A DNA stretch of 8,218 bases from Vulcanisaeta sp. MG_3 (GCA_001516765.1 LOCH01000024.1:1-8218); one strand, 5' to 3'. Positions 1-6,434 are shown, counted from the first letter of the stretch. The notes: a model not told the origin generated them from the sequence alone. Program-made: numbers and translations.

Positions 1-1
1 C

Positions 2-1248
2 CTGGGAGCGTTGGCGCCCCTCGCCAGAAGTGCCATTGTGCAGAGCGTCGCTGAACACTCCCATCATCATTACAGCAAAGCATTTATAACGTATCGATAA
101 CATTACCCTTCGTAATATACACGATATTATTATCCGTAATATCGCTATCACTGCCTGCGGTGTTGATAAGCGTTGGATCCTTAGCCGCCGCCTACTTCGC
201 GTCATCAGAGGTATGGTTATTCATGGTACTGGGCGTATTCTGGATACCCGCGACGGCCTACGGCTTCGTTAAACTAACGGAACTTGCATTGAGCAGGCGC
301 GCCATGATTGGCTTATCAATAACGGCATTGCTTGGTGTTGTTTTAGCGATAGCCCTAGTAATCAACATACAACCTGCGTTGTCCATGTCAATAATGCCTC
401 AGCAGATAGTTAGTACGGTTACGCCACCATTCCCAACACCTGACTGGCTTGACGCACTTCAGTGGTTGGCCTATAATACCCCACCAAATGCCACTGTACT
501 TTCGTGGTGGGATTATGGTTATTGGACAGCAATAATTGGTAATAGGACGAGCCTCGCGGATAACTCCACAGTGAATAGTACGCAGATAGCCCTTATAGGG
601 AGTTTCTTCATGTCTAACCCCTACAATTACACGGGCGTTTTAGATAAATTAAATGAGCTACACGACCCGCAGTACATATTGATATTCGAGCCATACTACG
701 TCTATGGACCCATAAATGCCACAGGCACCGGCCCAATGTGCGTGCTTATTCCTGAGTACCCAGCCGGTGGCGATTTCGCGAAGAGCTACTGGATGGCTAG
801 GATAGCTGGGTATTCAACCAATTACATAGCCAACACATTCATATCACCGGCGCAAATAGGTGGATCAACGATCTATGTACCCTACGCAAACAACACATTC
901 TACGCAGCCTATAACGTAACACTGTACAGCCTAATGTTTAATTCCGAAGTGGTTAGTTCATCATACACGGTATGGGCAACCTGCCTAAGGAATGGTATAC
1001 CTGCGTATTGGATATTCGAGGGAATACCAACAATTATGCCGGGGGCTGGTGGGGCATCCTTTAAGCTAGCCTACATTGGTTTACCTGGGTATGAGGGACC
1101 CGTGACTCCCTGGTACTACCTGGTTTACCCGCCACCATGGGCTCAGTTAGTTTATGTCTCCAGGCCCTATGGTTGGGTGATTATTTACAAGATTAATTAC
1201 AGCTTGTTAAGAGCCCTGGCTGAAAACCAGACCCTACCTAGTTCCTGA
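2..1248 (+). CDS. aglB: AglB/STT3 oligosaccharyltransferase, 3' part, frameshifted
   Basis: Membrane enzyme that moves a lipid-linked glycan onto Asn of N-X-S/T sequons on the outer face of the cell membrane. The 5' end lies outside the window. Codons starting at position 2 read a segment with SVAE (44-55), the external-loop SVSE/TIXE motif that contacts the sequon; this frame stops at 98-100. The rest of the protein is in the frame starting at 1, open from 55 to the TGA at 1246-1248. Inserting one C in the C run at 60-62 joins them as SVAEHSPSSLQQSIYNVS. Then come hydrophobic membrane segments (about 106-400), the catalytic WWDYG motif (505-519), a DNS element (559-567) and a DK motif DxxKxxxMxxxA (772-807, DFAKSYWMARIA). 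The GTG at 160 sits inside a membrane segment and is not a real start. Family assignment is very sure. Whether the break is a mutation or a sequence error cannot be decided here. The 3' end overlaps convergent nop10 by 15 bp. Confidence 0.93.
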
Positions 1249-1479
1249 GCCTTGACTTGAGTTTTGTTTGTGACTTACGAGTATTGCGTTAATAATGTCC
1301 TGGCTTAGCCTGATTTCGCCACTCATTATCTTCATTAATAATCTATACCTGCCATACTTATCGTCTGGAGAGAACTTCGGTGGGTGTGGGATTTCGAGTT
1401 CGCCGCCGCAGTATGGACACCTATCCTTCCTCATTGTGTATCTACCGCAATTTTTGCACCTCCTCAATATCGAATCCAT
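1234..1479 (-). CDS. nop10: H/ACA RNP component Nop10
   Basis: Small protein of the H/ACA guide RNP, which pseudouridylates rRNA; in the family it binds the catalytic subunit Cbf5. The 81-residue product has a zinc ribbon with C8, C11, C21 and C24, then the family signature HPPKFSP (residues 32-38) and the basic KYGRYR segment (41-46). Archaeal Nop10 is usually about 55-65 residues. Here about 25 extra residues follow, forming a short helix-like stretch and a Ser/Gln/Gly-rich tail. The ATG at 1479 is preceded by GGTGA (1491-1487) with 7 nt spacing and lies 3 bp after the aif2-alpha stop codon, so the two genes are almost certainly one operon with coupled translation. The last 15 bp overlap the 3' end of convergent aglB. 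Confidence 0.93.
   Translation of the reverse strand: MDSILRRCKNCGRYTMRKDRCPYCGGELEIPHPPKFSPDDKYGRYRLLMKIMSGEIRLSQDIINAILVSHKQNSSQGSGTR
1261..1269 (+). terminator. T-rich possible terminator of aglB
   Basis: GTTTTGTTT lies 12 bp after the aglB stop codon. Archaeal RNA polymerase commonly stops at short T-rich tracts without a hairpin, so this is a plausible 3' end for the aglB transcript. It falls inside the nop10 coding region on the other strand, so its composition may simply reflect nop10 codons. Weak call. Confidence 0.25.
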
Positions 1480-1482
1480 TGA

Positions 1483-2334
1483 TTACTCACCTATCCTCGT
1501 GAAGCTAGCCTCACCACCCCTCTTCTTAATCTCCGTGGTTATGAAATTAACAACGTCCTTCAACACCAATTCAAGCTTCTTGGGATCCTTACCAACAATA
1601 TCTATCCTATACCTAGGTGGGCCTATTGTGTATATTCTAACGCCATCAACACCCTCCTTCCTAGCCAAATCCATAGCCTTCAATAAGACCTCCCTAACGT
1701 GCCTAACACCGTCTGGTTTAATGCTTATTATCCTAATAACGCCCGAAATTTCTGTTGACTCGACCTCAATCCTCTCCTTGGCAACTTCGTTGATCGCGTT
1801 TATGACATCATCACTAAGCCCCAGCTTCCTTAAGTCACCTGTTCCATGCTTAGCCGCATTCTCGAATATCGATAGGAAATCACCGTAGTAATCCTCGAGC
1901 TTCCAACCAAAATCCTGTAATGCCTTATCGAGGGGCATATTCAGTTTCTTAGCAACCAACTCGAGGAGCTTCACGCCCTTCAACGTCCTCTTCCACTTAG
2001 CTAACTTCTCCCTCTTCTCCTCCTCCCTAACCTTCCTAAGCGAGACGTCAATAAGCCTCCTACGCGCATCGACCCTAATAACCCTAAAAACGGTCTTCTG
2101 CCCCAATCTTAGGTAGTCCTTTATGTCGTGGAACCAGGATTGAACCACCTCATTGATTGGCGCATAGGCTTCTAAACCACCATATTCATCAAGGAGTACG
2201 TAGGCTCCATGCTCCAGGATCTTGTACACGGTGCCTATCACGAGGTCACCTATGTCCGGCAGCTCCTTCCTAGAAATTCTGACAGATAGGACGTTCTTCC
2301 TAATCTCATCCACCTTATCCTCCCTCTTGCTCAT
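1483..2334 (-). CDS. eif2a: Translation initiation factor aIF2 alpha subunit
   Basis: Alpha subunit of heterotrimeric aIF2, which brings initiator Met-tRNA to the small ribosomal subunit. The 283 residues show the three expected parts: an S1-type OB fold (about 29-103, with GDLVIGTVYKI, HGAYVLL and the closing DVSLRKV), a helical middle domain (about 110-190) and an alpha/beta C-terminal domain that binds aIF2-gamma (about 195-275, with GVRIYTIGPPRYRI). Family proteins are usually about 265-275 residues. Here roughly 25 residues precede the S1 domain, more than usual. The ATG at 2334 is supported by a TATA box 26-27 bp upstream, which would give a leaderless mRNA. nop10 follows after 3 bp. 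The gene is separated from rps27e by a 170-bp gap, so it heads its own unit, though the gene order is the conserved archaeal one. Confidence 0.96.
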   Translation of the reverse strand: MSKREDKVDEIRKNVLSVRISRKELPDIGDLVIGTVYKILEHGAYVLLDEYGGLEAYAPINEVVQSWFHDIKDYLRLGQKTVFRVIRVDARRRLIDVSLRKVREEEKREKLAKWKRTLKGVKLLELVAKKLNMPLDKALQDFGWKLEDYYGDFLSIFENAAKHGTGDLRKLGLSDDVINAINEVAKERIEVESTEISGVIRIISIKPDGVRHVREVLLKAMDLARKEGVDGVRIYTIGPPRYRIDIVGKDPKKLELVLKDVVNFITTEIKKRGGEASFTRIGE

Positions 2335-2356
2335 TGCCTATGGTGATTATGGACAG

Positions 2357-2366
2357 AATTTATACC
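2357..2366 (-). promoter_or_regulatory. Promoter of aif2-alpha/nop10 (TATA box)
   Basis: On the minus strand the sequence reads GGTATAAATT, preceded by an A-rich BRE-like AAAAA. The centre of the box lies 26-27 bp before the ATG at 2334, the normal TATA-to-start-site distance in archaea. The transcript should begin at or next to the start codon (leaderless). This supports the 2334 start rather than a later one nearer the S1 domain. Confidence 0.7.
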
Positions 2367-2504
2367 TTTTTCGTCAATTAACCTCGACATCGTCTAATTA
2401 ATCATAAAATCAATGCATGATACCCAGGACGCAGGCTGCACCTACCTAGTAACAAAACTATGTCCTCAAACGTTACTTACTAATTAGATAGATATTAAGA
2501 GGGC

Positions 2505-2711
2505 CTAGTCGTATGTCGCCACGATTGTGGCGCCAACGATCCTACCCTTACCTCCGGTGGGCTCTATCAATACGTTACCGCAGACTAGGCACCTAACAAC
2601 CATGGCTGGTCTATCGAAAACCACCTGTTCATTACCACAGTTGTTACATCTAACCCTCAGGAACTTTGAGCGTGGTCTCGGTACAAGGACTGATCGCCAG
2701 TTTGTGGGCAT
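2505..2711 (-). CDS. rps27e: Small-subunit ribosomal protein eS27 (S27e)
   Basis: Zinc-ribbon protein of the archaeal/eukaryotic 30S/40S subunit. The 68-residue product has two CxxC pairs, C22/C25 and C41/C44, and the family's closing block [11 protein letters not shown]. The length is typical. A GTG three codons upstream (2720) keeps the frame open, but it sits inside the GGTGA motif (2721-2717). That motif ends exactly at the L44e stop codon and is spaced 5 nt from the ATG at 2711, so 2711 is the better start. The gene is the second of an rpl44e-rps27e pair, an arrangement common in archaea, and its translation is probably coupled to rpl44e. Confidence 0.95.
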   Translation of the reverse strand: MPTNWRSVLVPRPRSKFLRVRCNNCGNEQVVFDRPAMVVRCLVCGNVLIEPTGGKGRIVGATIVATYD

Positions 2712-2716
2712 TATTA

Positions 2717-3001
2717 TCACCTCGTTTCAGCCAACTCAACCTTCTTCAACCTGCCCAGCGGCTTCATTATTACGTAACCGCACTGCCTGCACTGTAGCTT
2801 GACCACTATCTTCTTCGTGGTCTTAGAGAACCTCTTCTGCTTGGGCTTCCTGCTTGAGCCATAACCCTTGAGCTTCCTCAAATACCTCCTCTGCCCCTCA
2901 GCTAGGTTCCTCCTCTTCCCATGGCTATATATGGTGACCGTGTGATCCGTGTACGTATTACACCTCGGGCAATACACCCTAACAACCTTTGGGAACTTCA
3001 C
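2717..3001 (-). CDS. rpl44e: Large-subunit ribosomal protein eL42 (L44e)
   Basis: Zinc-binding protein of the large subunit, located near the E site in its family. The 94 residues carry two CxxC pairs (C11/C14 and C71/C74) flanking a very basic middle (about 28-67, rich in Lys and Arg, with the [13 protein letters not shown] segment). Length and order of blocks fit the archaeal family. The start is a GTG at 3001. It is favoured because the N-terminus [14 protein letters not shown] matches the family and because a TATA box lies 27 bp upstream, giving a leaderless mRNA. The stop codon overlaps the Shine-Dalgarno motif of rps27e. An unusual perfect inverted repeat surrounds the promoter (separate entry). 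Confidence 0.96.
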   Translation of the reverse strand: MKFPKVVRVYCPRCNTYTDHTVTIYSHGKRRNLAEGQRRYLRKLKGYGSSRKPKQKRFSKTTKKIVVKLQCRQCGYVIMKPLGRLKKVELAETR

Positions 3002-3009
3002 GACATACG

Positions 3010-3042
3010 TGAGGTAAAACCCCCTTTTATACTTTTACCTCA
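3010..3042. repeat. 10-bp perfect inverted repeat around the rpl44e TATA box
   Basis: TGAGGTAAAA (3010-3019) and TTTTACCTCA (3033-3042) are exact reverse complements separated by 13 bp that contain the TATA box. One arm touches the BRE position; the other lies between the TATA box and the expected start site. This geometry fits an operator for a dimeric DNA-binding protein. It could instead be a hairpin in the 3' untranslated end of the gins51 message, since the outer arm begins 7 bp after the gins51 stop codon. The repeat is seen directly; its function is inference. Confidence 0.55.
3025..3031 (-). promoter_or_regulatory. Promoter of rpl44e/rps27e (TATA box)
   Basis: The minus strand reads TATAAAA centred at 3028, 27 bp before the GTG start at 3001. 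Transcription should start at or within a couple of bases of that codon. The box lies between the two arms of a 10-bp inverted repeat, so access of TBP and TFB could be blocked by a protein bound to the repeat. Confidence 0.7.
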
Positions 3043-3048
3043 GCATAT

Positions 3049-3549
3049 CTAACGAATAACATCAACAACACCTCTACGCATTAATTCCTCAGCATCAGTT
3101 CTAGGTAGCACCACTAAATCAAACTGCGAGAACGGGCCTAGTGACACCAGGCGAACGCTGTAGAGAGTTGGGAACCCCTTCTTAAAGGAGACTATTGATA
3201 ACCCCTCAGCCTTGCTTTCACGTGCCTCGGCAACCCTTAACTCCAGGAGTGGTATTAGAAACCTTCTTTCCTCGATAAATAATAATTCCTGGGGAATATC
3301 CTTACCCACCTGGTAATACCTCATTATCTTCTCAATCCTCCTCCTAACAAGCGATGCCAATGCCTCCCTAACCATGTTTCTCATGGATTCGAGTAATTCC
3401 TTATCGAGTACATTACCACCTATGGATAACCTATTATTAATTTCTTGGATTAATTGGGCATATGACTCATATGGTGGTTTTTGAAGATCCTCGGTGCTCG
3501 TCTCCGTCCTCACTAAATCGAGTAGTCTCTTTAGTGTGTCGCTAATCAA
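3049..3549 (-). CDS. gins51: GINS complex protein Gins51 (Gins15)
   Basis: Subunit of the archaeal GINS complex, which joins MCM helicase and the Cdc45/RecJ-like protein in the replisome. The N-terminal two-thirds is a helical A domain (about residues 1-110, with a charged helix RRRIEKIMRYYQ). A small beta B domain follows (about 115-166), containing SLGPFSQFDLVVLP and ending RRGVVDVI. This A-then-B order is the Gins51 (Sld5/Psf1-like) arrangement, not Gins23. The family is divergent, so position next to priS adds weight; this pairing is known in crenarchaea. Start choice: a GTG at 3558 gives three more residues but lies within the GGTGA motif (3559-3555). The TTG at 3549 has the 5-nt spacing seen for rps27e and rpl39e, so I prefer it. 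The 5' end overlaps the priS stop codon region. Confidence 0.88.
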   Translation of the reverse strand: MISDTLKRLLDLVRTETSTEDLQKPPYESYAQLIQEINNRLSIGGNVLDKELLESMRNMVREALASLVRRRIEKIMRYYQVGKDIPQELLFIEERRFLIPLLELRVAEARESKAEGLSIVSFKKGFPTLYSVRLVSLGPFSQFDLVVLPRTDAEELMRRGVVDVIR

Positions 3550-4594
3550 CGAGCTCACCCCAATTGGTCATTACTAGGTAGATACCTATGTATGTGGGCA
3601 CCTTAATGACACTACCCTCATCACCAACCACATCCTCGCCCAAAACCCTCCTCACAGGTAACTTCTTAATTAACCTAAGCGTTAATGAACCCTTCCTGAA
3701 CTGTATCGCCTTATCGATTACGTACTCAACACCCCTCTCCAAATCGCTTGGGGTTAGCTTAACCACTCGGAGGCCCGTCTTTCCATGCAGTGAATTCGGC
3801 ATCCTAATGAGCCTATGTACATCCATAGTCACAACCTCATCAATATGCGTAGACAACCTCTCACTAATCACCGAATTGAACGAGCTTAATTTCCGAACTA
3901 GATACTTACTAACCCTACCTCTACCACTCCTACTGGTAATACTATCCAGAAGCCCTGCGTCAACCTCATGAATAACTGAGGCAAGCCTACCGCCGATGCC
4001 CCTCAACTTCATGTCTATAAGAACAACATTACCCCTAATTAGGTGCTCGATATCGAAGCCACGCAGAAGCAGGTAATCAACTATCTCCCTCCTCTCCTCG
4101 TCACTCAAGCCCCTAACCTCCGACGACTCAATATGAACATGAAAACCCCTATGCCCACTGAAGAAAATCTTTATTGATGAGTCGGAGAAACCAAAGTCCT
4201 CTATCAGGGAGTCGAGAAGCTTATTCACCTCCTCTGCGGCATCACTTAGGCATTCCAGAGTCATTAACTCAACACCTTGGCAGCTCTGGGTTGGTAAGTG
4301 ATCACCGTCTATATCGAACACAAGGTCAGCGCCCAACCATCCCTTGGCGTCCATGTCCTGGTTTGTTGGGTCTTTGTATATGGCTGTTGAGTAGTATATG
4401 TGCGATGGCGTGTTACTAATGAGGAAGTGCTTTAGTTCCTCCTCGTTTTTGAAGCCCATGTGCCTAACCATGCCCTCCTTATCGAAGAATTGAAAACCAA
4501 ACTCCCTACCCTGCAAGTCACTAACCTCAGACAAATCAATAGACCTATAGTAATTCCGGAACAATACCTTAACCAGGTCTATGAAGCCCACCAT
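3542..4594 (-). CDS. priS: DNA primase small (catalytic) subunit PriS
   Basis: Catalytic subunit of the archaeal/eukaryotic-type primase, which makes primers for replication together with PriL. The 350-residue product carries the three-part active site: DxD at D94 and D96 (VFDIDGDH), SGHRGFHVH at 146-154 that binds the nucleotide phosphates, and a third Asp at D258 followed by RMPNSLHGKTGL (264-275). Length is normal. The zinc knuckle that usually follows DxD seems reduced to H99, C105 and C115. The ATG at 4594 is chosen; a TTG at 4615 would add seven residues with no family match. A weak TATA-like TTTATTA lies about 31 bp upstream of the ATG. gins51 begins before this gene ends, implying one mRNA for both. 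pcna lies 75 bp upstream on the same strand. Confidence 0.96.
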   Translation of the reverse strand: MVGFIDLVKVLFRNYYRSIDLSEVSDLQGREFGFQFFDKEGMVRHMGFKNEEELKHFLISNTPSHIYYSTAIYKDPTNQDMDAKGWLGADLVFDIDGDHLPTQSCQGVELMTLECLSDAAEEVNKLLDSLIEDFGFSDSSIKIFFSGHRGFHVHIESSEVRGLSDEERREIVDYLLLRGFDIEHLIRGNVVLIDMKLRGIGGRLASVIHEVDAGLLDSITSRSGRGRVSKYLVRKLSSFNSVISERLSTHIDEVVTMDVHRLIRMPNSLHGKTGLRVVKLTPSDLERGVEYVIDKAIQFRKGSLTLRLIKKLPVRRVLGEDVVGDEGSVIKVPTYIGIYLVMTNWGELVD

Positions 4595-4621
4595 CTTATG
4601 AAACTCCCAGCACAAATACCG

Positions 4622-4628
4622 TAATAAA
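4622..4628 (-). promoter_or_regulatory. Possible priS promoter (weak TATA box)
   Basis: The minus strand reads CCC-TTTATTA here, about 31 bp before the priS ATG at 4594, implying a leader of roughly 5 nt. The match is weaker than at the other promoters. The same 8-bp word AATAAAGG occurs on the plus strand at 4623-4630 and on the minus strand at 4663-4656, forming an inverted pair in the pcna-priS gap. priS may also be served by read-through from pcna. Confidence 0.35.
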
Positions 4629-4669
4629 GGGTTTTATCACCATTTTCAAGTATTACCTTTATTGCCCAA

Positions 4670-5428
4670 TTACTCAATCATTGGCGCTATGTAGTATGTC
4701 AACTTACCACCCATGGGTATCTCGAAGGTTAAGGCTATGGGCTTCTGCGTGGCAAACTCTATAGTTACGATATCACTAATCCTATAGGCCTTGGACACCG
4801 TATCAACTAGGTAATCAAGGCTGTACTTAGCCGTGGCTGGCTCCTTAAGGTCATACTCAAACATTACCTCACCCTCCTTCTCAAACTTAACCTCCACATC
4901 ACCCTTATCACTACTCGCCGATATGTATAGACCATCATCCTTAGCGTCGAATTTGACCGCATCGGCAATAACGTCGGCATCCTTAAGGGCCTCGTTTAGT
5001 GAGTCGCTGGATACCTTGGCTAGTACCGTGTATACTACCTTGGGTGTTGGTAGTTCCTCGGCGCCAATGTCTATTAGGGGTAGTGTCATTGTTCTCGATG
5101 CCTTGCCCAAGAGCCTAACCTTTAACTTGCCCTCGCCAACCTCAATGCCGAGCTTATCGCCCTTCTTAATCCTCCTAAGTAGTTTCTTGAAGTCATCGAA
5201 ATTAACGCCAATCCTAACCTCCTCATTGAGACTCTCTGGGAATTCCTCAAAGGCTTCCTTCGGTATTAATAGGTCTATCATGGCTGTTCTTGATGGGTCT
5301 AGGGCCCTTAGCTTCAAACCATCGCTTGCCAGTGTGAAGTTTGCCTCCTCAATTAATGCGGACACCGCATCCACTATTTGCGAGAACTCCCTTGCATCTG
5401 GGTATGTTATCTTTACCTCAGAGGACAT
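4670..5428 (-). CDS. pcn: DNA sliding clamp PCNA
   Basis: Ring-shaped processivity clamp for DNA polymerase and a docking platform for replication and repair enzymes. The 252-residue length is normal. Landmarks are the central-loop motif ALDPSRTAMI (residues 42-51), the basic helix KKLLRRIKKGDK (81-92) that faces DNA, the interdomain connecting loop (about 120-131) and the C-terminal YYIAPMIE that forms part of the partner-binding pocket. Many crenarchaea have three PCNA paralogues forming a heterotrimer; which one this is cannot be told here. A TTG one codon upstream (5431) is open, but the ATG at 5428 lies 26-27 bp from a strong TATA box, giving a leaderless start, and is preferred. The gene sits between tfs and priS on the same strand. 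Confidence 0.97.
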   Translation of the reverse strand: MSSEVKITYPDAREFSQIVDAVSALIEEANFTLASDGLKLRALDPSRTAMIDLLIPKEAFEEFPESLNEEVRIGVNFDDFKKLLRRIKKGDKLGIEVGEGKLKVRLLGKASRTMTLPLIDIGAEELPTPKVVYTVLAKVSSDSLNEALKDADVIADAVKFDAKDDGLYISASSDKGDVEVKFEKEGEVMFEYDLKEPATAKYSLDYLVDTVSKAYRISDIVTIEFATQKPIALTFEIPMGGKLTYYIAPMIE

Positions 5429-5447
5429 CAATTACCAAGCCCGCAAC

Positions 5448-5458
5448 TTAAATTTAAA
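5448..5458 (-). promoter_or_regulatory. Promoter of pcna (TATA box)
   Basis: The minus strand reads TTTAAATTTAA, an A/T block centred about 26 bp before the ATG at 5428. The expected start site coincides with the start codon. The box lies in the 81-bp gap between the tfs stop codon and pcna, so pcna (and possibly priS and gins51) can be transcribed independently of tfs. Confidence 0.65.
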
Positions 5459-5509
5459 CCCTACATCCTCAACAAAAACCGTAATACCCAATCTCTCAAT
5501 CAATTTTGA

Positions 5510-5848
5510 TCACTCATACTCACGCCAAACATAACCACACCTAGTACATTTGTAAAACCTTGTTGGCGGCTCATCCGCAGCCCTCGTTTGCTGAACCCAG
5601 AAGTAAGCCTCCTCATTGCCGCACCTTGGGCAAACCTTTCTAACCTTCGGCAAGGCCTCCTCACCAGACTTGGTGAGTACTATCGGTTTATCATCCCTCC
5701 TATTCAATGTTGTTTTCTCCACAAGCTTGGCACCGCTGGCGTTTGCCTCCTCAACATAACCGCACTTCGGGCATTTCCAAATGGTCTTACCACCCTCCTT
5801 TACTAGAACCATCATGCTCCTACAACGGGGGCAGAACTTTATGGCCAT
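5510..5848 (-). CDS. tfs: Transcript cleavage factor TFS (TFIIS/RPB9-like)
   Basis: Protein that enters the secondary channel of archaeal RNA polymerase and triggers cleavage of backtracked RNA. The 112 residues contain two zinc ribbons: C6/C9 with C26/C29, and C73/C76 with C101/C104. The tip of the second ribbon has the TFIIS-type hairpin QTRAADEPPT with acidic D92 and E93, the residues that act in cleavage, so an active factor is expected rather than an inhibitory paralogue. The open frame continues upstream to 6001, but that part is antisense to rps19e and matches nothing in the family. The ATG at 5848 gives the usual N-terminus and lies 29 bp from a TATA box. The gene diverges from rps19e. 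Confidence 0.95.
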   Translation of the reverse strand: MAIKFCPRCRSMMVLVKEGGKTIWKCPKCGYVEEANASGAKLVEKTTLNRRDDKPIVLTKSGEEALPKVRKVCPRCGNEEAYFWVQQTRAADEPPTRFYKCTRCGYVWREYE

Positions 5849-5872
5849 TGCACAAAACCTCGAGGCAACCCA

Positions 5873-5881
5873 TTTATTAAA
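5873..5881 (-). promoter_or_regulatory. Promoter of tfs (TATA box)
   Basis: The minus strand reads TTTAATAAA preceded by GG, centred 29 bp before the ATG at 5848. This fits a leaderless or nearly leaderless mRNA and supports the 5848 start over longer alternatives. It shares the 100-bp divergent region 5849-5948 with the rps19e promoter. Confidence 0.6.
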
Positions 5882-5910
5882 CCTTCTAAACATTGCATCG
5901 ATTATGTAAT

Positions 5911-5918
5911 ATTTATTA
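5911..5918 (+). promoter_or_regulatory. Promoter of rps19e (TATA box)
   Basis: ATTTATTA, embedded in a longer A/T stretch, is centred about 34 bp before the TTG start at 5949. A start site about 26 bp downstream would leave a leader of some 8 nt. It lies back to back with the tfs promoter, about 30-45 bp away on the other strand. Confidence 0.5.
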
Positions 5919-5948
5919 ACCCTAACAACCAGCGTTTCACGACCAGCC

Positions 5949-6434
5949 TTGGTTAGTGTTAAGGATGTACCTGCTGAGTTATTGATAAGGGAGTTGGCCA
6001 AGTACCTCAGGGAAAACGTGCCTCAGGTCAAGCCGCCAGACTGGGCATTATTCGTTAAGACTGGGCCAAATAAGGATAGGCCCCCAATGCAGGATGACTG
6101 GTGGTACGTTAGGGCCGCCGCAGTACTTAGGAAAGTATACTTAAATGGTCCCGTGGGTATTGAAAGACTTAGGATGGCGTTTAGCTATAGAGCCAAGATC
6201 GGTGTCAGCGTCAGGAGTGAGAGGACTAGGAAGGCTGGTGGCGCAATAATCAGGAACATACTTCACCAACTCGAGAGTGCGGGGCTCATAACAAAGACTA
6301 AGGGAGGTAGGGTCGTGACACCCCAGGGTAGGGCACTACTCGATAAGCTAGCCCTAAATATACTCAAGGAACTAGCCAAACAAAATCCAGAACTTAGCAA
6401 GTACGTAACCCCAAAACCTGCGGAGCAGGGCTAA
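5949..6434 (+). CDS. rps19e: Small-subunit ribosomal protein eS19 (S19e)
   Basis: Protein of the small ribosomal subunit head, found in archaea and eukaryotes only. The 161-residue length is close to the family norm of about 150. Signature blocks are PPDWALFVKTGPNKDRPP (residues 29-46), DDWWYVRAAAVLRKVYLNGP just after, and IIRNILHQLESAGLI in the winged-helix half. The start is a TTG at 5949. No ATG, GTG or TTG occurs in frame between it and the upstream stop at 5907-5909, and the product begins MVSVKDVPAELL, as expected for the family. It heads a plus-strand ribosomal group with the PDCD5-like gene and rpl39e and is divergent from tfs. Confidence 0.95.
   Translation: MVSVKDVPAELLIRELAKYLRENVPQVKPPDWALFVKTGPNKDRPPMQDDWWYVRAAAVLRKVYLNGPVGIERLRMAFSYRAKIGVSVRSERTRKAGGAIIRNILHQLESAGLITKTKGGRVVTPQGRALLDKLALNILKELAKQNPELSKYVTPKPAEQG

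Noticed and set aside
56..66. Programmed -1 frameshift in aglB
   Set aside because: No slippery heptamer of the usual form and no obvious stimulatory structure; a one-base deletion in the C run explains the data more simply.
160..162. GTG at 160 as the start of a separate 362-residue gene
   Set aside because: The protein sequence just before it is in the same frame back to 55, is hydrophobic and continues an AglB membrane region; no promoter or Shine-Dalgarno motif is nearby.
1295..1888. 197-codon open frame on the plus strand
   Set aside because: Lies antisense across nop10 and aif2-alpha, both firmly identified; composition is that of a shadow frame.
4174..4419. 81-codon open frame on the plus strand
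   Set aside because: Antisense to the catalytic centre of priS; no sign of a real protein.
4833..5534. 233-codon open frame on the plus strand
   Set aside because: It is antisense to pcna, Ser/Leu-rich and low in sense, as expected for the shadow of a real gene; no start signals.
5849..6001. N-terminal extension of TFS by 51 codons
   Set aside because: It crosses the divergent promoter region and the rps19e coding start, has no family match, and the TATA box supports the ATG at 5848.
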